Assembly (NCBI GenBank): GCA_947579605.1
Contig: OX388314.1
Span: forward strand, 20,147,982 to 20,211,981
Length of the DNA: 64,000 nucleotides
Origin: Athripsodes cinereus
Lineage: Eukaryota; Arthropoda; Insecta; Trichoptera; Leptoceridae
Reading direction: 5' to 3'
The notes under the pieces were generated by a model. The model had not been told where the DNA came from and did no database searches. It saw only the letters and a program-made list of their open reading frames with translations. The number at the start of each line of letters is the position of its first letter. Positions within the stretch are counted from its first letter, which is position 1. The position numbers were made by a program, and so were the translations under genes. This document shows positions 12,456-24,108 of the stretch, in pieces.

Positions 12456-12540
12456 TTTATTACATGCAGTTAGTCTCCTGACTACCCTACTTGTGGGAGA
12501 TACGATGATGGTATACGAGTAGGTATAGCATAGATATAGT
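12456..12540 (+). repeat. Repeat family A, partial copy
   Basis: Contains the diagnostic blocks TTTATTACATGCAGTTAGTC and CTACCCTACTTGTGGGAGATACGATGATGG. The same blocks occur at 9711-9800, 9960-10050, 41853-42160, 44745-45000 and 62885-63022. Confidence 0.7.
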
Positions 12541-12668
12541 TATCAAAATAATTTTAAAATATCTTTTCATTTTTGTATCTGGCATAATATATTGTGTATA
12601 GAGTAGTCACTACAAGTATTTCTCTAAAGTTGTACAATAATTTTATTTTATTCACTGTTTTTTATGTA

Positions 12669-13107
12669 TTTTTATATTTTATATTGCATTTCTACAATTT
12701 AATGACTTAGTATAACATTTTGTAATGTTTTGTTAACACTGTTATAAAATGATGATGTGCAAAAAGAATAAAATAAATAAATAAACGTATTTTAAAAAAT
12801 ATCCCTAAAATTAGTGATAGTTTTAATTAAAATACCGCACACTTTAAGTATGATGCAAATTAGTAGATATTCTTAGAATGAGTATTTTTATATTTTATAT
12901 TGCATTTCTACAATTTAATGACTTAGTATAACATTTTGTAATGTTTTGTTAACACTGTTATAAAATGATGATGTGCAAAAAGAGTGAAATAAATAAATAA
13001 ACGTATTTTAAAAAATATCCCTAAAATTAGTGATACAGTTTTAATTAAAATACCGCACACTTTAAGTATGATGCAAATTAGTAGATATTCTTAGAATGAG
13101 TATTTTT
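12669..13107 (+). repeat. 216-bp tandem duplication containing a LINE 3' tail
   Basis: Two copies with a period of 216 bp (TGCATTTCTACAATTTAATG at 12685 and 12901) differ by only a few bases. Each includes GATGATGTGCAAAAAG followed by an AAATAAAT run. That is also the 3' end of the LINE fragment at 34965-35500, so the duplication copied an older LINE tail. Confidence 0.85.
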
Positions 13108-13109
13108 TA

Positions 13110-15357
13110 AAAATAAAATAAATTTTCCCTATCACATACAGTCAGATTTTTTGCAAAAACACTCAATGGTTGAATAAATGTATTGTTATTTGAACTTAAT
13201 AGTACTGTATTGAACTTCTAATCTTTCTTGTGTTAAATCAATATTTATAACAATAAGTAGGTATAGATCATATATATTTAGGTACATGTTATAAACTAAA
13301 ATTGACAAATCTTGTCTATTTTTGTATTAGACAGATATCTAGCTCTGATAATCGAAAAAAATGAGTAGTGAAACCGGTTATATTTTACAAAGCAAGTTCA
13401 TCATTTTATTATTTTTATATATAGTTTCTTTTGTAATGACATTACCATTTTATAGATTTAATAATGATTTGACAATCTTCTTATTACGTACACTGTATAC
13501 TGTTAAGTAATATAATGTGAATGGAGAATTTGAAAAATGTTTTTTTAGTATAATATGTACTAATAGATTTAAGAAAGAAATAATTTGTACACTTAAATTG
13601 CACGTTTGAAGTAGATTGAGGATTCCGCACTAAATAGGTATGTATTTAAAAAATAAAAATGAATTATTTTATATGAATATTTATGCCTATTTCCTTATTG
13701 CTTAAAAGTCACCTCTGCCAAATAAATCATTAGAATTTTGTGACATAGACTGAATAAGTGAATACTAACTATTTTGGGAAATAAATTAACCTTTATACAC
13801 AAACTGCAAACCAACAGTATTTTCCATATTTTTTGTGATAGATTATTTTTTATCGCTTGTGCGTGAATACAGATAGAATAAATAGAAAATTCAATTTTGT
13901 AGAACTATTTGAACACCATCATCAAACAATGAGGAATGTTAAATTGGATTAGTCCGGAGATATAGCTCCTCACAGTTTTGCTTTAATTTTATACTTTGCT
14001 ATAAGGTACAAATCTACATTCACCTTTATCTTGCTGGAACCTATACAGATAAAAGCTCTTCTCAAAGTGTGGAGACCCAAAAGTTTACAGATTGTACCCT
14101 TTATTAGCACTATAATAAATTTATTTTTATTCCAAAATACCTACATACATATTTTATAATCCTAATATTGAAATTTGTCAAAACAGTAAGCTAGAGAGAG
14201 TTTTGTACCAGAATTCTTTTTCAAATAGACAAATGTAAAAAATTCATAAGTAGAATATTCAAGCTAACAGGAGAGCTTCTGAATACAGAATAAATACCTT
14301 TCTAACAAATACTTATCTTATATGTAAGACCGCAAGTAAATGCACCTCAACAGTAGAGACAAAATCAATAATAAATTATACCTGTACTATTATTCGACAC
14401 ATAGTTTAACATTCAATGAAACTTTTGTGCTGTAGGATGTGATAAGGTGTAACTGGGCCATAAAATCATAAAAACACTGCTTGTCTTGACATTCATCTGA
14501 CAATTCTAATTTATTTAAAACAGTGAAAAAATGTGAAATTTGATTTTTTTAAAACACTAATAAATAGAGAAAGTTTTATACTCCATGCTGATCGCTCACT
14601 GGAGTAAAATACTTGAGTATGTCAATTTGCGTGACATTTCCTCTTATTCGATGATGGCCTTCATTTAATATTTTTGTTAAAACTATTAATTGAAATTATC
14701 ATGTACAATTTTTTTCTTGTTTTTGATAATAAAAATAGAAATCAAACCTTCCTTTGTTCAATGTTTTATAATTTACTTATAGTTACAATTTTATAACAAA
14801 AAAATATTTGAGATGTTTCTTAATAATTATTATTTAAATTAAGTTATGAATAAGTACACTGCATTTTTATCAAATACAAGTTTTAGACAAATTAATCATT
14901 GGAGTTAATAAATTAATCATCAAACTAATTGGAACTCGTTTTCTTTCCACACAAATTTCCCTGAAATAACTAGCAGTTTATATTATTTTTTTTCAATTCA
15001 TTAATGTTTTAAAATATATTATAGGTATTATTATATTTCGCACAGAATGATATAGGTACTTACTTGTATAGAATAAGTAGTTCTTCCTCACTAGATCCAA
15101 TGAACATACAGGGAATCCACTCTGTGCCATAAATCAAGATATTAATGATTGATGTCATGATTCCATCACTAAATTTGTTTTATATGAAATTTTAAAATTT
15201 TATTAAAACCTGCCATGAACTACAAGACATTAAGGATAAACAAAAATGAAAATCAAATAATCCTTTAAGTTATTTATTGCACATAAAGCAGTTCTTACAA
15301 TAGACAAAAGTTGTATATAGGCATATATCACTTTGTGATCATAAAAATATGATTATT

Positions 15358-15396
<39 letters not shown>

Positions 15397-17403
15397 GTAT
15401 TATAAATACAATATGATGAATACCGACTATTTATTACATTTATTTAATATCTATGTTAGGGAGATACACACGTGGCCGATACATTATGGCTATATCACCT
15501 AAACTCTACAATATATAAATATATATACTTAAGAACTGCACAACCCAACTTGTTAATGCAACAACATATTCCATAAAACAAAGTTAGGTACTACTACACC
15601 ATCATCAAATCATGAGACACCACACACATCTAAAACACTCGCTTTAATTTTATAAATTAAATTTCATACATAAAAAGGTAAAAAGAATTTATTCATTTGG
15701 ATAGTGAAATAAATAAAAATAACCTATTGAACACAACACAATTCCAATTACATAATAATATAATGAGATTCAGAGGGGAATGTTCTAGAAATATAACACA
15801 AGTGAACAATTGTGCACTACGCAGCCAACCAACCCACATAAAAAAATTACATACATAAAGATTTAATTAAATTTGTTATATGTACAAAGGAAAATATTCC
15901 CATTTTTTTCTAATTATCGGCTATTTTCTGCACAACTACATTCATATTAGTTTAGAGTGTTGCGTACCTTACTCTCATGGAATATGTTTAATGCGCCCAA
16001 CTCCCCACCACGCAATGAGATCATCATACAGTCTATACAATATGTTCATCGATGTAATCCTCACTCCATAATACAATACGAACAATATCTAATACATACA
16101 ATACCTAATACATTTTAATAATCTCAAAAATACAAAAAACAAGTGCTATATACTGTTCAAAAATAAATTAAATACACCAAAACTTGTTTTGTTGACTGAA
16201 TTTATACATCTACAGACTGACAGATAGAAAGTGTAAACATCCTCTTATATTTTCATCATCAGATCTAATGTGGACAGTGAAGTTAATTATTAATAAGAAA
16301 TGCAAATTCTGTGAATGCAATCGACACAAATGATTCACTACTCTATATCTTTATTACATCTCAATCATAAAATTACAAAAACAAATCGCATTCCCTCGAA
16401 ATTTAACAAAAGCTGCCAATTTTCTAAAGATGCCAATGTTGTACATGCAAATTAAAGATATAATTAATTCTATATTCTGACACAAAATTTAGCTTAAAGT
16501 TAGGATTTTATCCCGAAGAACTTAAAACAAATAATATAACAAATTTTAAAATAATAAATAATTTAGAAAAAACATTATAAATGCAATAATAAATATTAAA
16601 ATTAATAATAATAGTAATAATACGTACAAGGAAATATCATCCACAAAGACATAGATACATAATACAGTGCATCTCATGGTACAACAGCGTACAGAACTAC
16701 AAGTACCTTACCACATAACCTAATACAAAATAACCTAACCTGACCTACTGACATCAAGTGTAAAATATAATAATTAGACATTCTTATAAATGATTGTTCT
16801 TTAATATCATTACACTCATTCCTTATCTACCTTATTGCATTTGCAGTGTGGGAAACACTGATCATATAATTAATAATCAAGTAAAATAATTCATTCATTT
16901 TATTACTAAATATTTTAATTACTTTGCGTAAGATTTCACACCTACCGCAGCAATTTAAAATAGTTCAACTACTCCTGGGATGAACTAGTTAGGAAAGCCT
17001 TGAAAAGATGAGTAAAAACAAAATTTGTATTTTTAATAACTTTACAAAACAACTTGTACACTTTTGACTGTTGTCTATGGTCAGCTTCAAAGGTTTATTC
17101 TTTTTGTTTTGAGTTTAATAACCATAAATCAAGTTGCAAAAAATTAAACACGAACTTCATTTGAAAGAAATTTTCAGACATTGAACAAAATTGATGTGTT
17201 GACTTTATAGAATCAATGAATTGTGAATCCATGTATTTTACTCTATTTGGCTGTTTAATAACATTTTTTCACAATACGAGTGGATGAGTGACTGAATAAT
17301 AATTAACATTCAACATCAACAGTGTTGAATGCCTGATAAACAGCATTAAGTCATCACCCATCATTCAAAAGATACATACAATATATATATACCTTACCTT
17401 ACC
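13110..17403. other. AT-rich non-coding stretch, 3' side of the minus-strand gene
   Basis: I see no coding exons, transposon ends or structured RNA here. The sequence is very AT-rich with a 33-bp (AT)n run at 15361-15393 and scattered ACATACATA words. It is unusually free of recognisable transposons for this window. Confidence 0.5.
15361..15393. repeat. (AT)n microsatellite
   Basis: An uninterrupted alternation of A and T of about 30 bases. Confidence 0.95.
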
Positions 17404-18090
17404 TCAGCCTTCTTCTTGTGTCCAGTATTGAACAAAGGCCTCCCTCTTGGACTTCCATAAATTTCTGTTGGACGCAACTCTCCTCCAGTGCAGGCCCGCC
17501 ACTCTTTTAATATCGTCGGACCATCTTGTTTGGGGCCTACCTACGCTTCTGCGTCCTGTTCTAGGCCTCCAGTCCAGCACTTTCTTCGTCCATCTATCAT
17601 CAGACATACGCGCCACATGACCTGCCCAGTTCCACTTTAACTCCGCGATCCTTTGAGCCACATCTGTTACCTTGGTCCTTTCCCGTATCCAAACATTTGT
17701 TTTGCGATCTCTGAGCGAGATGTTCAGCATCCTTCTCTCCATTGCTCTCTGTGTCACTCGGAGTTTGTGTATTATCCTCTTTGTTAAAGCGGATGTCTCA
17801 AATCCATAGGTGAGCACAGGAAGTATACACGCATCAAATGTTCTTTTCTTAAGGTGGATGGGAATATTTCGGGATTTTAGGACATGTGATAGCTTGCCGA
17901 ATGCAGCCCATCCTAAAGCTCTTCGTCTTTCCAGTTCAGCTTCCATATTATCCCTTCCCAATTTTACAGTGTGACCCAAATAGACATAGGACTCAACTCT
18001 TGCAATGTTTTGACCCTCGATTGTAATCGGTTGGGTTAATTCTGAGGTGGACATAATTTTTGTCTTACTCATGTTCATTTTTAATCCCAC
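17404..18090 (-). pseudogene. RTE-type reverse transcriptase carboxyl half, 228 codons
   Basis: An open minus-strand frame has MNMSKTKIMS (just after the polymerase core), ESYVYLGHTV, LPVLTYGFE, ELKWNWAGHVARM, GRRSVGRPQTRW and a WTQEEG end. It is the longest clean RTE fragment in the window, but it lacks the YADD core and the endonuclease. The insert ends on the minus strand with an AGGTAAGGTAAGG run (17394-17406) and an AT-rich microsatellite, as expected for an RTE 3' end. Confidence 0.9.
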
Positions 18091-20760
18091 TTTCCATATA
18101 TATATGTATATCTATATTCATAATGATTAAATTTCTTATTACAAAGCGACACAGGGGACAAAAGCTTTGTAAGACACAATAATTAGGTACATTTTATATA
18201 TTGTGTAAATAATTTTATACTCTAAAGCTTACAGATAGTAAGTAGTACAAAAGTAGAGTAAAGCTATCTATTTAACAGTCTTAAGAGTAACATTCTGACA
18301 CAACAAAATATTTTGCACATCACTACAACACTGCCATAACCATTGACATTTATAAGTATAGGCTAGTTATGAACCCAAATACCGAGTACATTGAGTACAA
18401 CAGAATATATTGTTATGAACATAGCCCGGCATTGCAGGAGTGACTAGTAAGGTATAAGTATTATTTTACACAAAACAATTAGAAATATTGTGTACTCAGC
18501 ACTAATTTAATGTTATTTTCATACTGGTGTTTAGTTGCTTTTTTTTTAAGTGTTATTATGAATATATTTTATCTTTTTCACCCACACATACAAAAAGAAA
18601 ACAAGATACCAAAATTAGTCATCGTCTATACATACAATGTCTATGGGCATAGCATACATTTTATTTGCAAACAGGGATATCATCAACATGGATCACTCAA
18701 ATTGGGTAGATTGTTTGATCCAAATTATTTTTTTATATAATAGGGTTGTCACTTTTGTATTTCATATTTCGAGGAGAATATTTTGGAAACTACAATATTG
18801 TGTTATATGGAAATGACAGTTAGTTGATACTTTTCACTAATTTAAAATGATCACCATCATGAAACAAAATTTTCCCAAGTCCACAGTGGTATCCCTATTT
18901 GCAAACATCTTTAATAAATGTTTCAATTTTACCATTTTATCAAGATATAGGATATATTATGTTGGTGTGCAGTTAAATATTGGTGTTTATAAGATATTAT
19001 AGTATGTTACTTGTAATGTCAGCCAATTATAACAAAAAACATACTGTACGACTACAATGATCAAATTTATAATAAAATCATTAGAAATACAATAATTATG
19101 AATATTGTTAACTGACAATATACGGAAACACATTACATAATTATGTATTGAGTCAACACTAACAACAGTTGTAAGAGTTGTGAAAAGATAAATTTAGATC
19201 AAACAGATCATTATTGTCAGCTTTAACTGCTCAATGATTTATGTTAGCAAAAACTTGATCATAATTTTGAATACATATTATTTGAATTTGGGTTCGAAAT
19301 AAACCCAAATACTCTCACAGAATGGAGTATATTTGTATCGTGAAGACGAAGAAGGTAGGCAGAGGGTGGAGTCAAACTAGAAATCTATCAATTGAAAGTC
19401 CAAAACTACCATCAGGCTGGCCATCATGGCCATCATTTCGACATGACACTAAATTGGTTTATCGATTTTATGACTTGACGACACATAATCCCATAAACCA
19501 TCCGTATATATATACTTTCCAAAAATACCTTAATTTGAAAAGTGTATGCTCATTCAACATGCTAATTATAAGTTGTCTACCAGACAAAACGACACTAGAC
19601 ATTAAGGATTCCTACAACACAGTAGAGACATGGAGTAGCGATGTTTCCTTATATTCTAATTACACTGTATTGCATTAAATATAATTATTAATATGCTAAC
19701 ACTTACTGGATACGGAAGTCATTTTAACTTATCATTATTATCTTATTATGTCATGCGATAAGAAATATTATTATTATTATTATTATGCACTTTTAATAAA
19801 TATATCTATTCTGTTGAAGGTAAACTACAAATAATATGTCAAGAAATTAATTATCAATACGGGCCTTAACATTTTTTTTTACTTGTACGCGAACAATCTA
19901 TGATATGAATCTTGTGTTATGAGTAATAAAACAAACACTTTATCACATGTTTAACTCAAAACCACTGTCAAAGATGATTGTGTGGCATTACTATTGCTGG
20001 GTTATTGCTGTAACATTTTTTGAAATGCAGTATATATCAAGTTGTGTTAACATTTTATTGCATTGAAAAAATTTACACCTTTTTTGGGATGAATATGATA
20101 AAAGATGTGTTTTCAACAAAATTAAAGTTGGCATCAGTTTGGTCATAACGAGAACTAATACTTTGTTCATATTGTGTCGATTTGTCCAATACAAAACACA
20201 GTATTGTTTCCTTCCGACAAACAGTTTATAAAAAAAAACTTTATGCCAAATTCAAATACATTTCAATAATAATATATATTTAACTATAATACTTTCCTGA
20301 CATGAAGACTTATAAATAAACATTAAAAGTTTATAACTCTTAATGAAATTGCACGAGTGAAAATATATATATTACTAAACACACAAAACAATAATTATAT
20401 TCTTCAAAGATAAATATTGTATAATATTTTCCTGCATAAAATACAATTCGACTGATTACTTACATAAAAATACCTTTATGTTAGGACAAGACAAACATTA
20501 CATAGTATAAATTAATATTTAAAGATCTTTTGTATTCTGGGTTATTCGTAATGTAATAAAAAAAATGCATCAAAATATTAAATATTAAAATAGTTGATAT
20601 GTTTAGATATACAATATATTGAATTATTTATAATAATAAAAAATGCTACACTTTATCTACATTATAATTTATTTCTTTAAAAATAGTGACACAAAAAATA
20701 TATAAAAGTAGAACTAGGCACTATTAATAAAAAAAAATGTTAATCATTAGCCTTCCCAAC

Positions 20761-20877
20761 TAGACAAATTGCATTTGGCGATCGACTACAAACAAACTTT
20801 TCGACAATGTATCTATAATGTTATGGTACATTGTCGAAAAGTTTGTTTGTAGTCGATAGCCAAATGCAATTTGTCTA
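20761..20877. repeat. 117-bp hairpin (inverted repeat, 51-bp arms)
   Basis: Arms 20761-20811 and 20827-20877 are reverse complements with one mismatch and a 15-bp loop. The ends read TAGACAAATTGCATTTGGC. I see no clear target duplication. It is probably a MITE, and would fold as a long RNA hairpin if transcribed in the 3' UTR of the minus-strand gene. Confidence 0.85.
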
Positions 20878-21600
20878 CGGCTGCAGTTTTTAAAAATATA
20901 TACTTTGTTATATTTTAATTTAGTTCCAGAGAGCCAATGGGTGAAAAATAGGTTCTCCATACATTTTACAAAAAGCCGGTACGTAAAACAACAGTTCTCC
21001 AAGAATTGATACATAAAAACAAATCCAATGATTTATAAATTTTACAAAAATTATTTAGTCAGTAAAGGATTTTTGAAAAATTTTCATATTTTTATTAATT
21101 TGTTAATTAGCAATCAATTAGTTAATGCCCAGTTCTGAGTAAAACCAATAAAAACGTGTAGGATAGCTACAAAAAATAGAGATGTAAGACTAAAATGCAT
21201 TACAAACATACATACAACCTCAAATGTATTGAGTTTGGAAGACAATATACATTTAAATATACATCAACAAACATACATACACACAATATGTGCAAAAAAG
21301 AGTATTGATCCATTTGTAGCATCTACACTGAGTATATGATTCAACAACAAGATGTATGTTTTTATTGCATTGGGTACCTCAAATTTAACTAAACTTAAGA
21401 CAAAATTGATTTGCATACAATCACATCCTTAGAACGACCAACAAAATCTGAATGAAATCATATAAAAGTAAGAAACAGAGTATAATATTATGATATTATC
21501 AAAATAATTAAAATCAGTGTAAAACAATATTTAAAAAAAAAAACATGATATATAAAGATAATAATACATTAATTCAAATGAAGATTATAAGTTTATCAAT

Positions 21601-21768
21601 GGGTGCGTCCAGATAGTAGGATGCGAACGTCAATCAATCATCAATCTTCAACGATTCGGAGCATTCTCCGAAGAAATATTCGAATGAATGCGTTTGTTTC
21701 CCGTCCTTATACGGGATACGAAGATTGATGATTGATTGACGTTCGCATCCTACTATCTGGACGCACCC
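21601..21768. mobile_element. 168-bp palindromic MITE with perfect 48-bp TIRs
   Basis: Arms 21601-21648 and 21721-21768 are perfect reverse complements beginning GGGTGCGTCCAGATAGTAGG, separated by 72 bp. AAT flanks both sides (21598-21600, 21769-21771). This fits a 3-bp target duplication of the PIF/Harbinger type, though three bases can match by chance. Perfect arms imply a recent insertion or gene conversion. Confidence 0.85.
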
Positions 21769-22694
21769 AATGAAAAGGAACATCCGTAATAATATCAATC
21801 ATAACACGTGAATTCAGACTCACACATTCAACATTTAGGTCACAAACATATCTTTGTTAATTGTTAGTTACTCATTAACTTGTTACTTTGTTGAAATTAC
21901 AACGCAAGTTACAGTTAACACCATAAATTGCAGGGGTACTAATAATTATAAATTAACCCTTAAACAATTACCAGAAAACGTTTAAACAATACAGACAATA
22001 TCTTGCAAATTTTTCACACATTAAAATGAATTAGAAAAATTTATATGTGAATATGAAGTACTACATGAATATCAAAATAAATCAACTGAAAAATGTCTAC
22101 AATTTTAAATATGCTAAAGATTTAATTTTATATTGAATTATTCAACATACATACATCACAGATGTGTATGATGCAGCATAATACTTCAAGTTAATTTATT
22201 TATTGAACAGATGATACCTAATACTAAAAATACAATAGTTAGATATAAATATATCTAGCGGAAGATTGTTTTTTTGATTTACTTATTATTATTATTACGT
22301 ACACAATACAATAATAATAATATACATACAAAGTGCGAGATTTGAGAAAATATAATTTTGACTAGAACAATTTATTAATTTATTTTTGTATGTATAAAAT
22401 GTTATATAATAATAATAATATATAACTCTACTTCAACAGTATTTTATTGAGGCAAGAAAAATAGTCAAATTACTTTTAACATTACTTCATACAAGGAAAA
22501 TAGCATTGTCAACATGTCAATTATAAGCTATTACTATGTATCAAAGTTTGTTTGGATCTGTTACATATACAGATTGCATTGTTAACATGTCAAATATAAG
22601 CTTTTCCTGTGTATGAGGGTGTGTTTGAGTTTGTTACATATACAGATTGATCTTGATCAGATTCATCATTTAAAAAAACAAGAAAAAAAATGTG

Positions 22695-22935
22695 ATTTTT
22701 ACTTGCGCAATATTTATTTATTTACTTGGGGTACAACATGCACTGCGACCTATAAAATCTATTGTACTCCCCCTACTCAGCTTTCCCGGTGTTGCCCGTC
22801 AAAGCGAACCCTCAAGTCCCAGACATCTTATGAAGTCTAGGATCTTGAGGGGATCTAAGGTGTGGAGAGATTCCACTTCTACCCAGTGCCTCCCTAGGGC
22901 TTTGATTCTTGTGAATACCATACTTGTGCAATAAA
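22695..22935 (-). mobile_element. Non-LTR retrotransposon 3' end (degenerate)
   Basis: On the minus strand there is a short coding-like tail (LKILDFIRCLGL) followed by GGTCGCAGTGCATGTTGTAC and an AAATAAATAAATA run (22708-22722). This looks like the 3' terminus of a LINE with an AAAT-type tail. The class is not certain. Confidence 0.5.
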
Positions 22936-24108
22936 ATGTATTTATAACTATCCACAATATTTTATTAATTTGTCTGAATGTTTTGTACAATTCTGACTTA
23001 TTTCGCCTTCGCAATACAAAAATATTGCTTACTGTGAAGGTCTCAGTGGATTTGGCTTTTTAATGCTGCTAGATTCATATTTAAAGAAAATAAAATTATA
23101 ACAAAGCAGATATAACCAATGGATGCATGAATATTTAATTATCATAATATGCTATTTAAAATGTATCCAAAATACAATTTACACATCCATCTATAAACAA
23201 CTATCAAAAATTGTAAGTATTCAACTTGTATCCAACGTAAATATTATAATACAAAAAGTGCATTTACAATCAAATACATTTATACATACACACATTACTA
23301 AGACGTAACTTTGTGCTTCTATATGATGATTATTGCAAGCATATTACATTAACACTGAATATCACAATCTATGGATTTCAAGACACGCCAGATCTTATAT
23401 AAATAATAATAATTTGTGTACATATATTTAATATTTCTGCCTAATGAATTGCTTGATATAATCATTATTATCTGTAATATAACGTATAATAATAAAAGCT
23501 GAAATATTATGTAATTTATGATTGATTCATCTTCATCTTAAATAAGTTTAGTTAGTGCCAAACAATTTAGGCATTGGATCAGTTCATTGCGACAGGGGAG
23601 TCAAATTATTACATTTTACAACAAAGTTCAACTTTACATGGGGATGTCTTCAGATTCATTGTTAAAATTCAATTCAACATAATGTTTGTTTCAATAATAT
23701 TATTATTGAAACAAAAAATACACTTAGCTCACAATAAATACTATAGAAATACAGTTTTTCATTATTTCACAGTAAGTAGCTAATAAGAACAAATAAAAAT
23801 ATGATTTAAAAGTTTAACAAGTTACTTAGTAAAGTAATAGATTTAGTTTGAAAACGACAACGCGTGTCGATACCTAGGTCACTGTAAAAAAGTAACTAGT
23901 AAAACTCTTAATTATATTTTTATGTCATTAATAGATATGGAGTTTTACAAAATAAATACTGATAAAATACTCTGTACGTAGCTACATTCTGAGATTATTT
24001 TGAGGGGTTCTCGCAGTGTTGCTCTCTCCGTACCAATATTTAATATTACATTTATATTTTTTTATTTTTGATGAAAGATTTTGGATGAACTATTTGTTAT
24101 TTATGTAA

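Larger units (their letters stand above)
18091..24108. other. Possible long 3' UTR / downstream region of the minus-strand gene
   Basis: This 6-kb AT-rich stretch lies just 3' of the last coding exon of the minus-strand gene. Apart from two hairpin MITEs and a LINE tail it has no recognisable repeats, and the open frames in it look random. A long 3' UTR is one explanation. I cannot choose a polyadenylation site because AATAAA-like words are frequent on both strands. Confidence 0.3.

Noticed and set aside
19322..19678. 118-codon open frame as a gene
   Set aside because: No known motif, no splice or Kozak support, and composition similar to surrounding random frames in AT-rich DNA.
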